NCBI RefSeq assembly: GCF_000718555.1
Contig: NZ_JOAN01000025.1
Coordinates: 25,547 to 89,546, forward strand
Length of the DNA: 64,000 nt
Origin: Micromonospora chokoriensis
Lineage (GTDB): Bacteria > Actinomycetota > Actinomycetes > Mycobacteriales > Micromonosporaceae
Direction: 5' to 3'
Part shown: piece after piece, positions 1 through 7,510 of the stretch
How positions within the stretch are numbered: position 1 is the stretch's first letter
Layout: each line of letters starts with the position of its first letter
Program-made: the position numbers and the translations under genes
The notes under the pieces: generated by a model
Seen by the model: the letters and a program-made list of their open reading frames with translations, nothing else
What the model was told of the DNA's origin: nothing
Database searches by the model: none

Positions 1-189
1 GCCCTGTTGATCGGCACCAACGTCGGCCCGCTGGCCGCTCCCTGGGCATCGCTGGCCACCCTGCTGTGGTTCGAGCGCTGCCGGGCGGCCGGCGTGGCGG
101 TGCCGGTGACCCGGTTCGTGCTGGCCAGCACTCTGCTCGCGGTCACCGGCACGCTCGCCGCGGTCGGCGCGCTCCTGCTGGTGAGCTGA
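1..189 (+). CDS. ArsB/SLC13-type permease, C-terminal fragment
   Basis: The reading frame is open from the first base, so only the last 62 or so residues are present and the true start lies outside the window. The fragment contains a GTNVGPLAAPWASLATLLW stretch followed by a final hydrophobic helix ending in LLLVS. This arrangement is typical of the last repeat of ArsB/NhaD/SLC13 (ion transporter superfamily) permeases, where the GTN..P..S.A segment is part of the substrate-binding hairpin. Family knowledge would make it an inner-membrane exporter of arsenite or another anion or organic acid; the specific substrate cannot be judged from the tail. It converges on the MerR gene, with only four bases between stop codons. 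Confidence 0.6.
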   Translation, partial: ALLIGTNVGPLAAPWASLATLLWFERCRAAGVAVPVTRFVLASTLLAVTGTLAAVGALLLVS

Positions 190-193
190 GCGC

Positions 194-1024
194 TCAGTCC
201 CGGTACACGGCGAGCTGAAGTTCGGTGACGCCCTTCTCCGGGGTGTCCGCGCAGTACTCGAGGTAGACCTCCCGGGCGAAGCCGTCGGTGCGGTAGCCGT
301 TCTCCTCGATCCACCGGGCGAGCGCCTGCATGCTCGGCTCGACGTCGTCCATCGCACCGTGATGGATGATGGTCGCGGCGGTGCGTACCGCCGGTAGGTC
401 CACCACCGCCACGTCGGACGCCGCGCTCGCGCCGACGCCGACCGTCACCGCGGCGTGCACGACCACCGCGTCGCCGTCGTCGCCGGGGGCCGGCTCGTAC
501 CAGGCGATGCCCGGCCCAGTCGGCGTGATTCCGGCGGCGGCCAGCCGACGGAACAGCTCCGGGTAGAGCGGCTGGATCACCGGCCCGATGTCCTCGCTCT
601 GATAACTGGGCGAGACGGCGGTCAGCTCCGCGACGCGGACCGACGCGAGCTCCTTGAGTACGACGTCCTGGGTGGTCATCCGACCCTCCGACTCGATCAT
701 GCGGAGCCTCGCCTCGACGGCCGTCAACCGGGCCGTGTCGGCGGCCAACTGTTCCGCCAGCTGGCTCCGACGCAGCCGCAGCATGCCGCGCAGCTCGGCC
801 ACGTCGACGGCGTCGTCGACGATCGCGCGCACCTGCTCGAGGGTGAGGCCAAGCTCCTTGAGGGCGATCACCCGGTTGAGCCGGCGCAGCTGGTCGGCGC
901 GGTAGAAGCGGTACCCGGTGTGCGGGTCGACGCTGGCGGGGCGCAGCAGGCCGATGCTGTCGTAGTGACGCAGCATCCGCACCGACACCCGGCCGAGCCT
1001 GGCGAAGTCTCCGATGGTGAACAT
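194..1024 (-). CDS. MerR-family regulator with GyrI-like effector domain
   Basis: The 276-residue protein starts with a classical MerR winged helix (FTIGDFARLGRVSVRMLRHY, then D-IGLLRP and TGYRFY), followed by a coiled-coil dimerisation helix around residues 75-115. The C-terminal half (about 125-276) has the pattern of GyrI-like/BmrR effector-binding domains, including a W-E-P segment and the late YLEY element. Such proteins twist suboptimal promoter spacers and typically respond to small hydrophobic compounds. The ATG at 1024 gives a full-length HTH. The regulated gene is not obvious: the convergent permease tail lies downstream, and asnB upstream runs in the same direction with a gap of about 60 bases. 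Confidence 0.85.
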   Translation of the reverse strand: MFTIGDFARLGRVSVRMLRHYDSIGLLRPASVDPHTGYRFYRADQLRRLNRVIALKELGLTLEQVRAIVDDAVDVAELRGMLRLRRSQLAEQLAADTARLTAVEARLRMIESEGRMTTQDVVLKELASVRVAELTAVSPSYQSEDIGPVIQPLYPELFRRLAAAGITPTGPGIAWYEPAPGDDGDAVVVHAAVTVGVGASAASDVAVVDLPAVRTAATIIHHGAMDDVEPSMQALARWIEENGYRTDGFAREVYLEYCADTPEKGVTELQLAVYRD

Positions 1025-1085
1025 GGTCCCCTCACGCTCGTCCCTGACACCGTGTCAGAGTCAAGCGTGGCCTGCGGGGCAGGGG

Positions 1086-2675
1086 TCAGCGGCGGGCTGG
1101 GCGCGGGCCGACCAGCCGGCGGACCATCGGCGCGGCGTTCCACTTGGCCGCGCCGACCAGGTCGCGGGCGTGCTCCAGGACCGTGTAGTCGGGTCGGGTC
1201 AGCCCGTCGGTGATGGCCCGGTCCAGGTCGTTGCCGCAGCGGCTCAGCACGCTGTCGAAGTCTCGGCGGACCGGCTCCTGCAGGTCGTAGCCGAACGAGC
1301 GGTGCAGCCGGGCGAAGAGCGGCTTGTACAGCCGGACCCGCTCGTGCAGCCCCGACGAGTACGACATCGGGTTCTTCGGACGGCGCAGGATGTAGTCGGG
1401 CAGCACGTCGGCGAACGCCCGCCGGACGATCCACTTCTCCTGCCCGTGGCGCAGCTTCAGATCCAGCGGCAGCCGCATCGCCAGCTCCACCACGCTGAGG
1501 TCGAGGAAGGGCACCCGGGCCTCCACCCCGTGCCCCATGGCCGCCCGGTCGACGCGCTGCAACTCGGTGCGGCACAGGTTGCGGATCCGGTGCAGGAACA
1601 GCCGGCGGGCCGCCGCCGGGCCGACCTGGTGGTACATCGGGTACCCGCCGAACAACTCGTCGGAGCCGTCGCCAGTGAGCACCACCTTGATCCCCAGGTC
1701 GCGGAGCCGCCGGAAGATCGGCACCGAGACGACCGCGTTGATGATGTCGCCGTACTCGGTCAGCTCGGAGATCCGGATGGCCTCGCGGACGTCGGCGAGC
1801 CGGATGTCGCGCGGACGCAGCTCGACCACCACGTGCGGCACGTCGAGGTCGGCGGCGAGCCGTCGGGCGTACGCCACGTCGGGGCTGTCCGCCACACCGA
1901 CGGTCACGGCGACGCAGTCCGGGTGGATGTCGCGCACCTGCCGCAGGGTCAACGAGCTGTCCAGGCCGCCGGAGAGCACCACCCCGACGGTCAGGTCGGT
2001 CTCCACCCGCATCCGGATCGCGTCGCTGAGCGCGGCGCGGACCAGCAGCGCGGCCTCGTCCGGGTCGTCGATGACCGACAGGCCGTCGCCGATGGTGAGC
2101 AGGTCGACGTACGGGCTCAGTCGCACGTGCCCGTCCGCCTGCGCCCAGCCGTGGTGCCCGGGCGGCACCTCGGCGATCGGGGCGCCATGCCCGACGAGCG
2201 CCTTCACCTCGGAGGCGAGATGCAGGCAGCCGGGCCGCCGGGACCAGTACAGCGGCTTGACCCCGAGCGGGTCGCGGGCCAGGTACGCCCGGCCGGTGCT
2301 CCGCTCGACGACCGCGAAGGCGTACTCACCGCGCAGCCGGGTCACCGCCGCCTCGCCCCACTGCTGGAACGCGGCGAGTAGCACCTCGGTGTCGCTCTCG
2401 GTACGGAAGACCTGCCCCAGGCGGGTCAGCTGCGCCCGCAACTCCCGGTAGTTGAAGATCTCGCCGTTGAAGCACAACAGCCATCGTTCGTCGGTCGACG
2501 TCCACGGCTGCACGGCCCGATCCCGGTCGACGACCCGGAGCCGACGGGTGCCGGCGAGCAGCCCGCTCTCGGACCGGGTCTCGGTCACCTCACCACGGGG
2601 GGTCAGGGCGGCGAGCATTCGCCGGAAGGTCGCCGGGTCGGCCTCAGGACCGATACTCAACGCGATGCCGCACAC
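1086..2675 (-). CDS. asnB: Asparagine synthase (glutamine-hydrolysing)
   Basis: The 529-residue protein begins MCGIA, so Cys2 is available as the class II glutaminase nucleophile. Further glutaminase markers are FNGEIFNYREL (about 70-80) and RDPLGVKPLYW (about 134-144). The synthetase half carries the PP-loop SGGLDSS (235-241) and GDGSDELFGGY (335-345). The protein should make asparagine, or amidate another carboxylate, from ATP and glutamine. It is shorter than the typical enzyme of roughly 600 residues, and the usual RGPD-like motif near residue 27 reads RGEV, so substrate specificity may differ from housekeeping AsnB. It starts four bases after the stop of the M15-like gene, so the two are probably co-transcribed. 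Confidence 0.9.
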   Translation of the reverse strand: MCGIALSIGPEADPATFRRMLAALTPRGEVTETRSESGLLAGTRRLRVVDRDRAVQPWTSTDERWLLCFNGEIFNYRELRAQLTRLGQVFRTESDTEVLLAAFQQWGEAAVTRLRGEYAFAVVERSTGRAYLARDPLGVKPLYWSRRPGCLHLASEVKALVGHGAPIAEVPPGHHGWAQADGHVRLSPYVDLLTIGDGLSVIDDPDEAALLVRAALSDAIRMRVETDLTVGVVLSGGLDSSLTLRQVRDIHPDCVAVTVGVADSPDVAYARRLAADLDVPHVVVELRPRDIRLADVREAIRISELTEYGDIINAVVSVPIFRRLRDLGIKVVLTGDGSDELFGGYPMYHQVGPAAARRLFLHRIRNLCRTELQRVDRAAMGHGVEARVPFLDLSVVELAMRLPLDLKLRHGQEKWIVRRAFADVLPDYILRRPKNPMSYSSGLHERVRLYKPLFARLHRSFGYDLQEPVRRDFDSVLSRCGNDLDRAITDGLTRPDYTVLEHARDLVGAAKWNAAPMVRRLVGPRPARR

Positions 2676-2679
2676 CGGC

Positions 2680-3648
2680 TCAGACCCCCATCTCGGCCTC
2701 GTACGCCCGGCGTAGGCGACGCCGGGCAGTGGGCGCGAGGCACAGGTGCCAGGCCTGCCCCTCGTCGATCACGTTGATCTCGCCGGCCTCCTGGCGGGCC
2801 AGCAGCAGCTCCGCCAGGGTGTCCCGGGCACCGAAGCGCTCGAACCAGGTCAGCTCCACGTCGACCGAGTAGCCGAGGCAGTGCCCACTGGGCAGCATCG
2901 CGGCGTAGCCCAGGCGACGCAGCCGGTACTGATGCTCGGCGCTGCGGACCAGGCTGGTCACCCAGAGCGGCGGGGTGGCCGGCGGCACGGCGGCGGTGAA
3001 CTCGCGTCCGATGTCGTTGAGCAGGGCCACCACCTCGCACCGAGCGCGGCGGAACAGCAGCCCGGCGGTGCGCGGGGTGGCGTCCGGTTGGAGCCGGCGA
3101 CGCAGCCCGCGCGCGGCCCGGCCCAGGATCGTGGCGGGCTGCTCCTGGTAGCGGAACCGCAGCAGGTCACGACGGCGCAGCCACTCCAGGTCGACAAGTT
3201 CGGCGCTGCCGTTGACCTGGTCGTCGGTGACGAACGTCGGGGCGTCCTGCCACCACAGCACGTCGATCCGGGAGAGCAGGTAGATCCGGACGAGCGCGCT
3301 GAGGTCCCCCGCCGAGGTGCGCTCGTTGGGCTGGTAGCGGGCCATCTCCAGCAGCAGCGTCTCGCGGGCGCCGATCAGCCCCTGCGGGGTGGCCTCGAGG
3401 ACGGCGGCGAGCGCCGGCTCCCGCAGCCGCTCGTCGATGAGCACCTGGCGAGCCCGGGTGCTCGCCGCGTCGGCCAGCGCGCCGACCTCGACCAGCAACT
3501 CGGCGACCGCGCTGCGGTAGGCGGCGAGATCCGGCGCGGTGGCGGGGAGGCGGCGAGGGGCGGTGCCGGAGGGCCGACGTCGGGCCGGGGCCGTGGGCGA
3601 CGCGGGCGGACCTGGCTGCTGTCCCGAGCTACGGCTGGGCACTCGCAT
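2680..3648 (-). CDS. M15 peptidase-like protein (DUF5715-like) partnered with asnB
   Basis: This 322-residue protein has a disordered Pro/Arg-rich N-terminus (1-40), a helical middle, and a C-terminal part that resembles the zinc site of M15/VanY D-Ala-D-Ala carboxypeptidases. The matching elements are SGHCLGYSVDVE (H256, D263) and DEGQAWHLCL (E296, H301), which fit the S-H-x-x-G-x-x-x-D and E-x-x-x-W-H signatures. No signal peptide is visible, so it probably acts in the cytoplasm, unlike wall peptidases. A good SD (AAGGGA) precedes the ATG at 3648. The tight linkage to asnB suggests a shared role, possibly processing a substrate that AsnB amidates; that is inference only. Confidence 0.6.
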   Translation of the reverse strand: MRVPSRSSGQQPGPPASPTAPARRRPSGTAPRRLPATAPDLAAYRSAVAELLVEVGALADAASTRARQVLIDERLREPALAAVLEATPQGLIGARETLLLEMARYQPNERTSAGDLSALVRIYLLSRIDVLWWQDAPTFVTDDQVNGSAELVDLEWLRRRDLLRFRYQEQPATILGRAARGLRRRLQPDATPRTAGLLFRRARCEVVALLNDIGREFTAAVPPATPPLWVTSLVRSAEHQYRLRRLGYAAMLPSGHCLGYSVDVELTWFERFGARDTLAELLLARQEAGEINVIDEGQAWHLCLAPTARRRLRRAYEAEMGV

Positions 3649-3705
3649 GACGGGGTCCCTTCTCCGGTCACGGCACTGGGCGATTCGCCCTGAAACACAC
3701 CGTAA

Positions 3706-4557
3706 TCATCGGAGCTGGACCGGACCGAACAATCCTCCTATCTCCCCCGAAGAGTGCGGACCGTCGGGTTCCGCTGGCACCAGGCCCTGCACCTCGGCGT
3801 ACGACGGCAGCCCTCGCGGCACGGCGAGCCCGCCCGCGCGTACCTCATCGGCGGCGGCGACCGCGGCGGCCAGCGCCGCCCGGAACAGCAGGGAGCCGGT
3901 GCTGGCCCGGGCCACCCCGGCAGCGCCCAGCTCGAGCAGCCCTGGCCCACCCGGCTGGTACAGCGCGTTCACCGGCGCGTCGATCCGCTCGGAGAGCACA
4001 CGCAGCGTGGCCAGGTCGACGGTGCCGGGCACGAAGATCCCGTCAGCGCCAGCAGCCCGGTAGGCACGAGCGCGAGCGAGGGTCTGCGGCAGCGGGTCGT
4101 CCACCCCGAGCCACCAGGTGTCGGTGCGGGCGTTGACGAACAGGTCCGGCACCGCCGCCTTCACCGCCGCGACCTTGGCGGCGAGGCTCTCGGGATCGGC
4201 GAGGGTGCCGTCGGGACGCCCGTCCTCCAGGTTGATCCCGACCACGCCGAGCCCGGCCAACTCCGCCACGTACCCGGCGACCTCGGCCGAGTCGTCGCTG
4301 AACCCGGCTTCGACGTCCACGCTGAGCAGCACCGGCAGCCGAGCCAGCCGGCGGGCCAGAGCGAGGGTCTCCGCCGCGGTGGCTGCCACGCCGTCGGGAA
4401 GACCGGCGGTCGCGGCGACCCCGAGGCTGGTGGTGCCGATCGCCGGATGCCCGCGCGTGGCGAGCGCCGCCGCCGACGCATGGTCCCAGGCGTTGGGCAA
4501 CAGCAGAGGGCGGCCGGCGTGGTGCAGGGCGTGGAACGCGGCACGACGTTCGCTCAT
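3706..4557 (-). CDS. Isocitrate lyase/PEP mutase superfamily protein
   Basis: The 283-residue protein carries the superfamily's landmarks: LLLPNAWDHASA near the N-terminus, SVDVEAGFSDD (Mg-binding), GINLEDG and NARTDTWW. The KKCGH loop of true isocitrate lyases is absent, so a carboxyphosphonoenolpyruvate-mutase or oxaloacetate-hydrolase-like activity is more likely. The start was taken at the ATG at 4557 because this ATG overlaps the stop codon of the upstream P450 gene in an ATGA junction. The long upstream extension of the frame lies wholly inside the P450 and is discarded. The two genes should be translationally coupled. Confidence 0.8.
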   Translation of the reverse strand: MSERRAAFHALHHAGRPLLLPNAWDHASAAALATRGHPAIGTTSLGVAATAGLPDGVAATAAETLALARRLARLPVLLSVDVEAGFSDDSAEVAGYVAELAGLGVVGINLEDGRPDGTLADPESLAAKVAAVKAAVPDLFVNARTDTWWLGVDDPLPQTLARARAYRAAGADGIFVPGTVDLATLRVLSERIDAPVNALYQPGGPGLLELGAAGVARASTGSLLFRAALAAAVAAADEVRAGGLAVPRGLPSYAEVQGLVPAEPDGPHSSGEIGGLFGPVQLR

Positions 4558-5588
4558 CGGACGCCAACCTCCAGGCTCGTCGGAACTCGCAGGGTCGGGT
4601 GCGGCTCGTGGCGCACCGGGCCCGGACTGCGCCAGCACCGTTCCCGCAGCACGTCGAGCACCCCGGTGGCCAGCGCCAGGGCGTGTCGGTCGCCGGGGCA
4701 ACCCCGCTCCCCCGTGCCGAAGGTCAGCAGCCCGGCACCGGACCGCCCGGGCTGGAACGTCGCCGGCTCGGGAAACGCCCGCGGGTCACGGTTGGCCGCA
4801 TCGAAGCGCAGCAGCACCGGACTGCCCGCCGGCAGATCCCGCCCGCCCAGTCGTACCGCGTCGACGGTGACCCGGCGGGTGGCCCGGACCGGCGGGTCGA
4901 GGCGCAGCACCTCGGCCAGCAGGTCGGCGGTCCCTGCCGTGGCCGGCGCTCCCGCGACGGTCGGGGGCAGCAGGTGCTGGGCGGCTGCGCCGATCAGGCC
5001 GGCGGTCGCGTCGCACGCCTGGACCAGCAGACCGATCTGGTTCGCCCGTACCACCGGCGGGCCCTGCGGCGCGAGCGCCAACAGCGCCGCGACCGCCCGG
5101 TCGGCCCGCGCGGTCAACGCCGGGTCCACCCCCGGGTGGTACGCCGCCGCGACGACCGCGACCGCCGTCCCGGCGGCTACCGGATCAGCGAAACCGAGGC
5201 GGTCGGCCAACGCCCACAGCGGCACCGGCCGGGCCAGTTCCCGCATCACGTCGACCCGGTCGCCGACGCGGTCGAGAACGGACACGGTCAGCCGCGCCGC
5301 GTCGTGTCGCAGGTCGTCCGGGTCCAGCGAGGCCAGCGCGCTCGTGGCGACCGCCCGGCGCTCGGCGTGCCGCCGAGGTGGGCTGAACCGGCTGACCGAG
5401 GCGCGCAGCCAGGCGAGTGTGCCGGGCGGGCCGCTCTCGACTGCCGGCACCTGGAACGTCGGGTCGGTGAGCGCCGCCCGCACGTCGGCGTGCCGGGTCA
5501 CCCACCAACCGCGTTCCGGTTCGAACGAGGGCGGGCCGCACTGCGGCGTTCCGGCGGCGGGCGCAAGGTGCGGCCAGGTGTCAGTCAC
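4554..5588 (-). CDS. Cytochrome P450, short form
   Basis: The sequence contains the haem ligand loop FGTGERGCPG, the K-helix E-x-x-R within LAEVLRLDPPVRATRR, and an I-helix reading QACDATAGLIG with the acid and threonine of the oxygen-activation groove. It should be a soluble bacterial monooxygenase. With the GTG start at 5588 it has 344 residues, about 50 fewer than most bacterial P450s, mainly at the N-terminus; an ATG at 5624 would add 12 residues. Redox partners are not encoded nearby. The gene is coupled by ATGA to the PEP-mutase-like gene and sits downstream of an ArsR-type regulator on the same strand. Confidence 0.85.
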   Translation of the reverse strand: MTDTWPHLAPAAGTPQCGPPSFEPERGWWVTRHADVRAALTDPTFQVPAVESGPPGTLAWLRASVSRFSPPRRHAERRAVATSALASLDPDDLRHDAARLTVSVLDRVGDRVDVMRELARPVPLWALADRLGFADPVAAGTAVAVVAAAYHPGVDPALTARADRAVAALLALAPQGPPVVRANQIGLLVQACDATAGLIGAAAQHLLPPTVAGAPATAGTADLLAEVLRLDPPVRATRRVTVDAVRLGGRDLPAGSPVLLRFDAANRDPRAFPEPATFQPGRSGAGLLTFGTGERGCPGDRHALALATGVLDVLRERCWRSPGPVRHEPHPTLRVPTSLEVGVR

Positions 5589-5669
5589 GGCCCGACCGTA
5601 GGACCCGAACCCTTCGGTCCACACCGAACAATCGCCCGCGCCACCGCACTAGCCGCGGCGGCCGGAGGG

Positions 5670-6413
5670 TCAGGCGCGGCCGCTGGTCGGTGCCGGGGTC
5701 GAGGCGGGGGCGAGAAGGTTTGCCGGGACGTCCAGGGTCTCGGCCAGCGCCGTGCGGCCGGTCGGGGTGAGACGGATCGCACGTCCACTGCCCCGGGTGA
5801 TCCAGCCCAGGTCGGTGAAGCGACGGCACAGCGCCGCGCCGAGCGCTCCGGCCAGGTGCGGACGGCGTTCGGTCCAGTCCAGGCAGTCGCGGACCACGGG
5901 GCGTCGAGCGGTGCGCAGGACCTGCTCGGGTACGCCCAGTTCGGTCGCCCACGTCCACCCGGTGGCGGTCAGTGCCAACCCGCTGGAGCGGTCCAGCCGT
6001 CCGTCGGCCACCAGCGCGTCGTAGATCAGCACCCCCAGCCGCCCGGCGAGGTGGTCGTAGCAGGTCCGGGCGTACGCCAGAGCGGTGGTGGCGCTCGCCG
6101 CGCGCAGCGAACCGGTCGGCGCGGGCGCGGCCGGTGCGTGCCCGGCCAGGTCCTCGATCAGCTGGGCCACCGACGGCCCGGCCAGCCGCAGGTAGCGGTG
6201 CCGGCCCTGCCGTTCCTCGACCAGCAGCCCGCCCCGGACCAGCCGGGTGAGGTGGTCGCTGGCGGTCGACGGCGCGACCCCGGCGCGGCGAGCCAGCTCA
6301 CCGGCGGTCCACGCCCGCCCGTCGAGCAGCGCCAGGCACATGCCGGCGCGGGTGCCGTCGGCCAGCAGCGCGGCCAGCTCAGCCATCCCCCGACCGTCGG
6401 TACCAACGCTCAT
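5670..6413 (-). CDS. ArsR-type winged-helix regulator
   Basis: The N-terminal 90 residues form an ArsR-like winged helix, with ELARRAGVAPSTASDHLTRL as the recognition helix and a wing ending in RHRYLRL. The C-terminal 150 residues are helical and end in an ALCRRF-DLGWI-R segment seen in one-component ArsR regulators that carry an extra domain. No CxC metal-binding pair is visible in the recognition helix, so metal sensing is not supported. It lies 80 bases upstream of the P450/PEP-mutase-like pair in the same direction, so it is the best candidate regulator of that pair. Confidence 0.8.
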   Translation of the reverse strand: MSVGTDGRGMAELAALLADGTRAGMCLALLDGRAWTAGELARRAGVAPSTASDHLTRLVRGGLLVEERQGRHRYLRLAGPSVAQLIEDLAGHAPAAPAPTGSLRAASATTALAYARTCYDHLAGRLGVLIYDALVADGRLDRSSGLALTATGWTWATELGVPEQVLRTARRPVVRDCLDWTERRPHLAGALGAALCRRFTDLGWITRGSGRAIRLTPTGRTALAETLDVPANLLAPASTPAPTSGRA

Positions 6414-6476
6414 CGCCCCAGTTTAGGAAGGCGAAACGCCAGCCTCGGGTGCGGCTCCCGACCACGCGTGACGACC

Positions 6477-6995
6477 TCAGCCGAGCCGGGTCAGCGCGGT
6501 CACCGTCCGGTCCGTGCCGTCGTAGCTACGGGCGGCGTCGAACGCGCCCGTCGGGCGCTGCCCACCGGCGACGGCCCGGGCCAACCGCAGGTCCGCGTTG
6601 CGGAACCGCAGGGCCAGGCTCAGGTGCGGCACCCACGCTCCCGGGGCGTGCCACGGGCGGTGTCCATCGGCCTGCGTGAGCACATCCCAGACGGCGGTGT
6701 GCAACGCGGTCAACGCCGGGGTGGGTCGGACGAGCCAGACCAGCGGAGCGCTGCCGTCGAGGACCACGACCCGGTCGAGCGTAACCGGCACCGGTAGCGC
6801 GGCGTCGAACAGCTCGGCCAGGCGGTGCTCGACCCCCGGCGGAAACTCGTCGACGGCGGCGAGGGTCAGATGCGGCCGGTTGGTCGGATGGATGTTGCGG
6901 GCCAAGCTGGGCAACCCGGCGGCCACCAGACGACCCCAGACCGCCCGGACCGCGACCTCCAACCCGGGCGAGCAGACCAGTTCCACCGTTCGCAC
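6477..6995 (-). CDS. 2H phosphoesterase (2'-5' RNA ligase family)
   Basis: The 172-residue protein shows the two H-x-(T/S)-x motifs that define the 2H superfamily: HLTLAAV near residue 42 and HLSLALR near residue 125, separated by about 80 residues as expected. Members hydrolyse 2',3'-cyclic phosphates or related cyclic nucleotides, or ligate RNA ends in vitro; the physiological substrate is not predictable. The start is GTG at 6995. It is a single gene between the ArsR regulator and remnant membrane-protein sequence. Confidence 0.8.
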   Translation of the reverse strand: MRTVELVCSPGLEVAVRAVWGRLVAAGLPSLARNIHPTNRPHLTLAAVDEFPPGVEHRLAELFDAALPVPVTLDRVVVLDGSAPLVWLVRPTPALTALHTAVWDVLTQADGHRPWHAPGAWVPHLSLALRFRNADLRLARAVAGGQRPTGAFDAARSYDGTDRTVTALTRLG

Positions 6996-7008
6996 GGGCC
7001 CACGCTAG

Positions 7009-7406
7009 CCGAGCGGCCCGTGCCAGTCCGGCGCGCTGGTGACGATGGCCGCGCTGGTGATGGCCACGAACATGACTGTCGGGATGACGGTGTGGATGCG
7101 CTACCGAGCGCACGGCTGGCCGGCGGTCGGCGAGATGGCCGCCGCGATGTACGCCCCGTTCCTGCTGCTGCTCATACCGGTCTGGTCGTCTGGGTCGCCC
7201 TGACGCTGGTCGCGGTCGCGGACGCTGTCGACGGGCGGACGGCCGCGTGGCTGGTGGCGTTCGGTTGGTTGGCGCACGCCGGCTGGGACTTGGTCCACCA
7301 CCGCACCGCCTGGGTGGTGCCGCGCGGATACGCCGAGGGGTGCGGAGTGCTCGACGTGGCCCTCGGGGGCACCATGATCCTGGCGATCCTGGCCACCTAC
7401 GCCTGA
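7009..7406 (+). pseudogene. Remnants of two membrane-protein genes in different frames
   Basis: One frame (7045-7203, starting ATG) encodes MAALVMATNMTVGMTVWMRY, then an HGWPAVGEMAAAMY segment and LLLL before a stop. This resembles the C-terminal end of small actinobacterial membrane proteins with a GM-x-x-WM-R-x-HGW-x-x-x-EM pattern. A second frame (about 7173-7406) encodes VVWVALTLVAVADAVDG followed by GWLAHAGWDLVHHR and a last hydrophobic helix, which looks like the C-terminal half of a different membrane protein. Neither piece has a complete N-terminal half, and they meet at a shift of frame around LLLL. The simplest reading is a deletion fusion that left two broken genes; a sequencing frameshift is the alternative. 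Confidence 0.45.
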
Positions 7407-7510
7407 CCACGGCCGCCGCGAGGATCGTGAACCGACGCAGCACGGGCTCGGGGAGGGCTGTTGTGGCGGTCGGCGCAGCGGCCACGACGGCGTAATGAAA
7501 GGCTTGGCAC

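Noticed and set aside
1086..3648. Lasso-peptide cyclase plus protease
   Set aside because: AsnB keeps the glutaminase Cys2 and no precursor peptide or B1/B2 gene was seen nearby.
3706..4557. Isocitrate lyase of the glyoxylate shunt
   Set aside because: The KKCGH catalytic loop is absent and the protein is far shorter than isocitrate lyase.
6825..7406. One long ORF as a single gene
   Set aside because: Its first two-thirds are antisense to the 2H phosphoesterase or out of frame; only the last third looks like protein.
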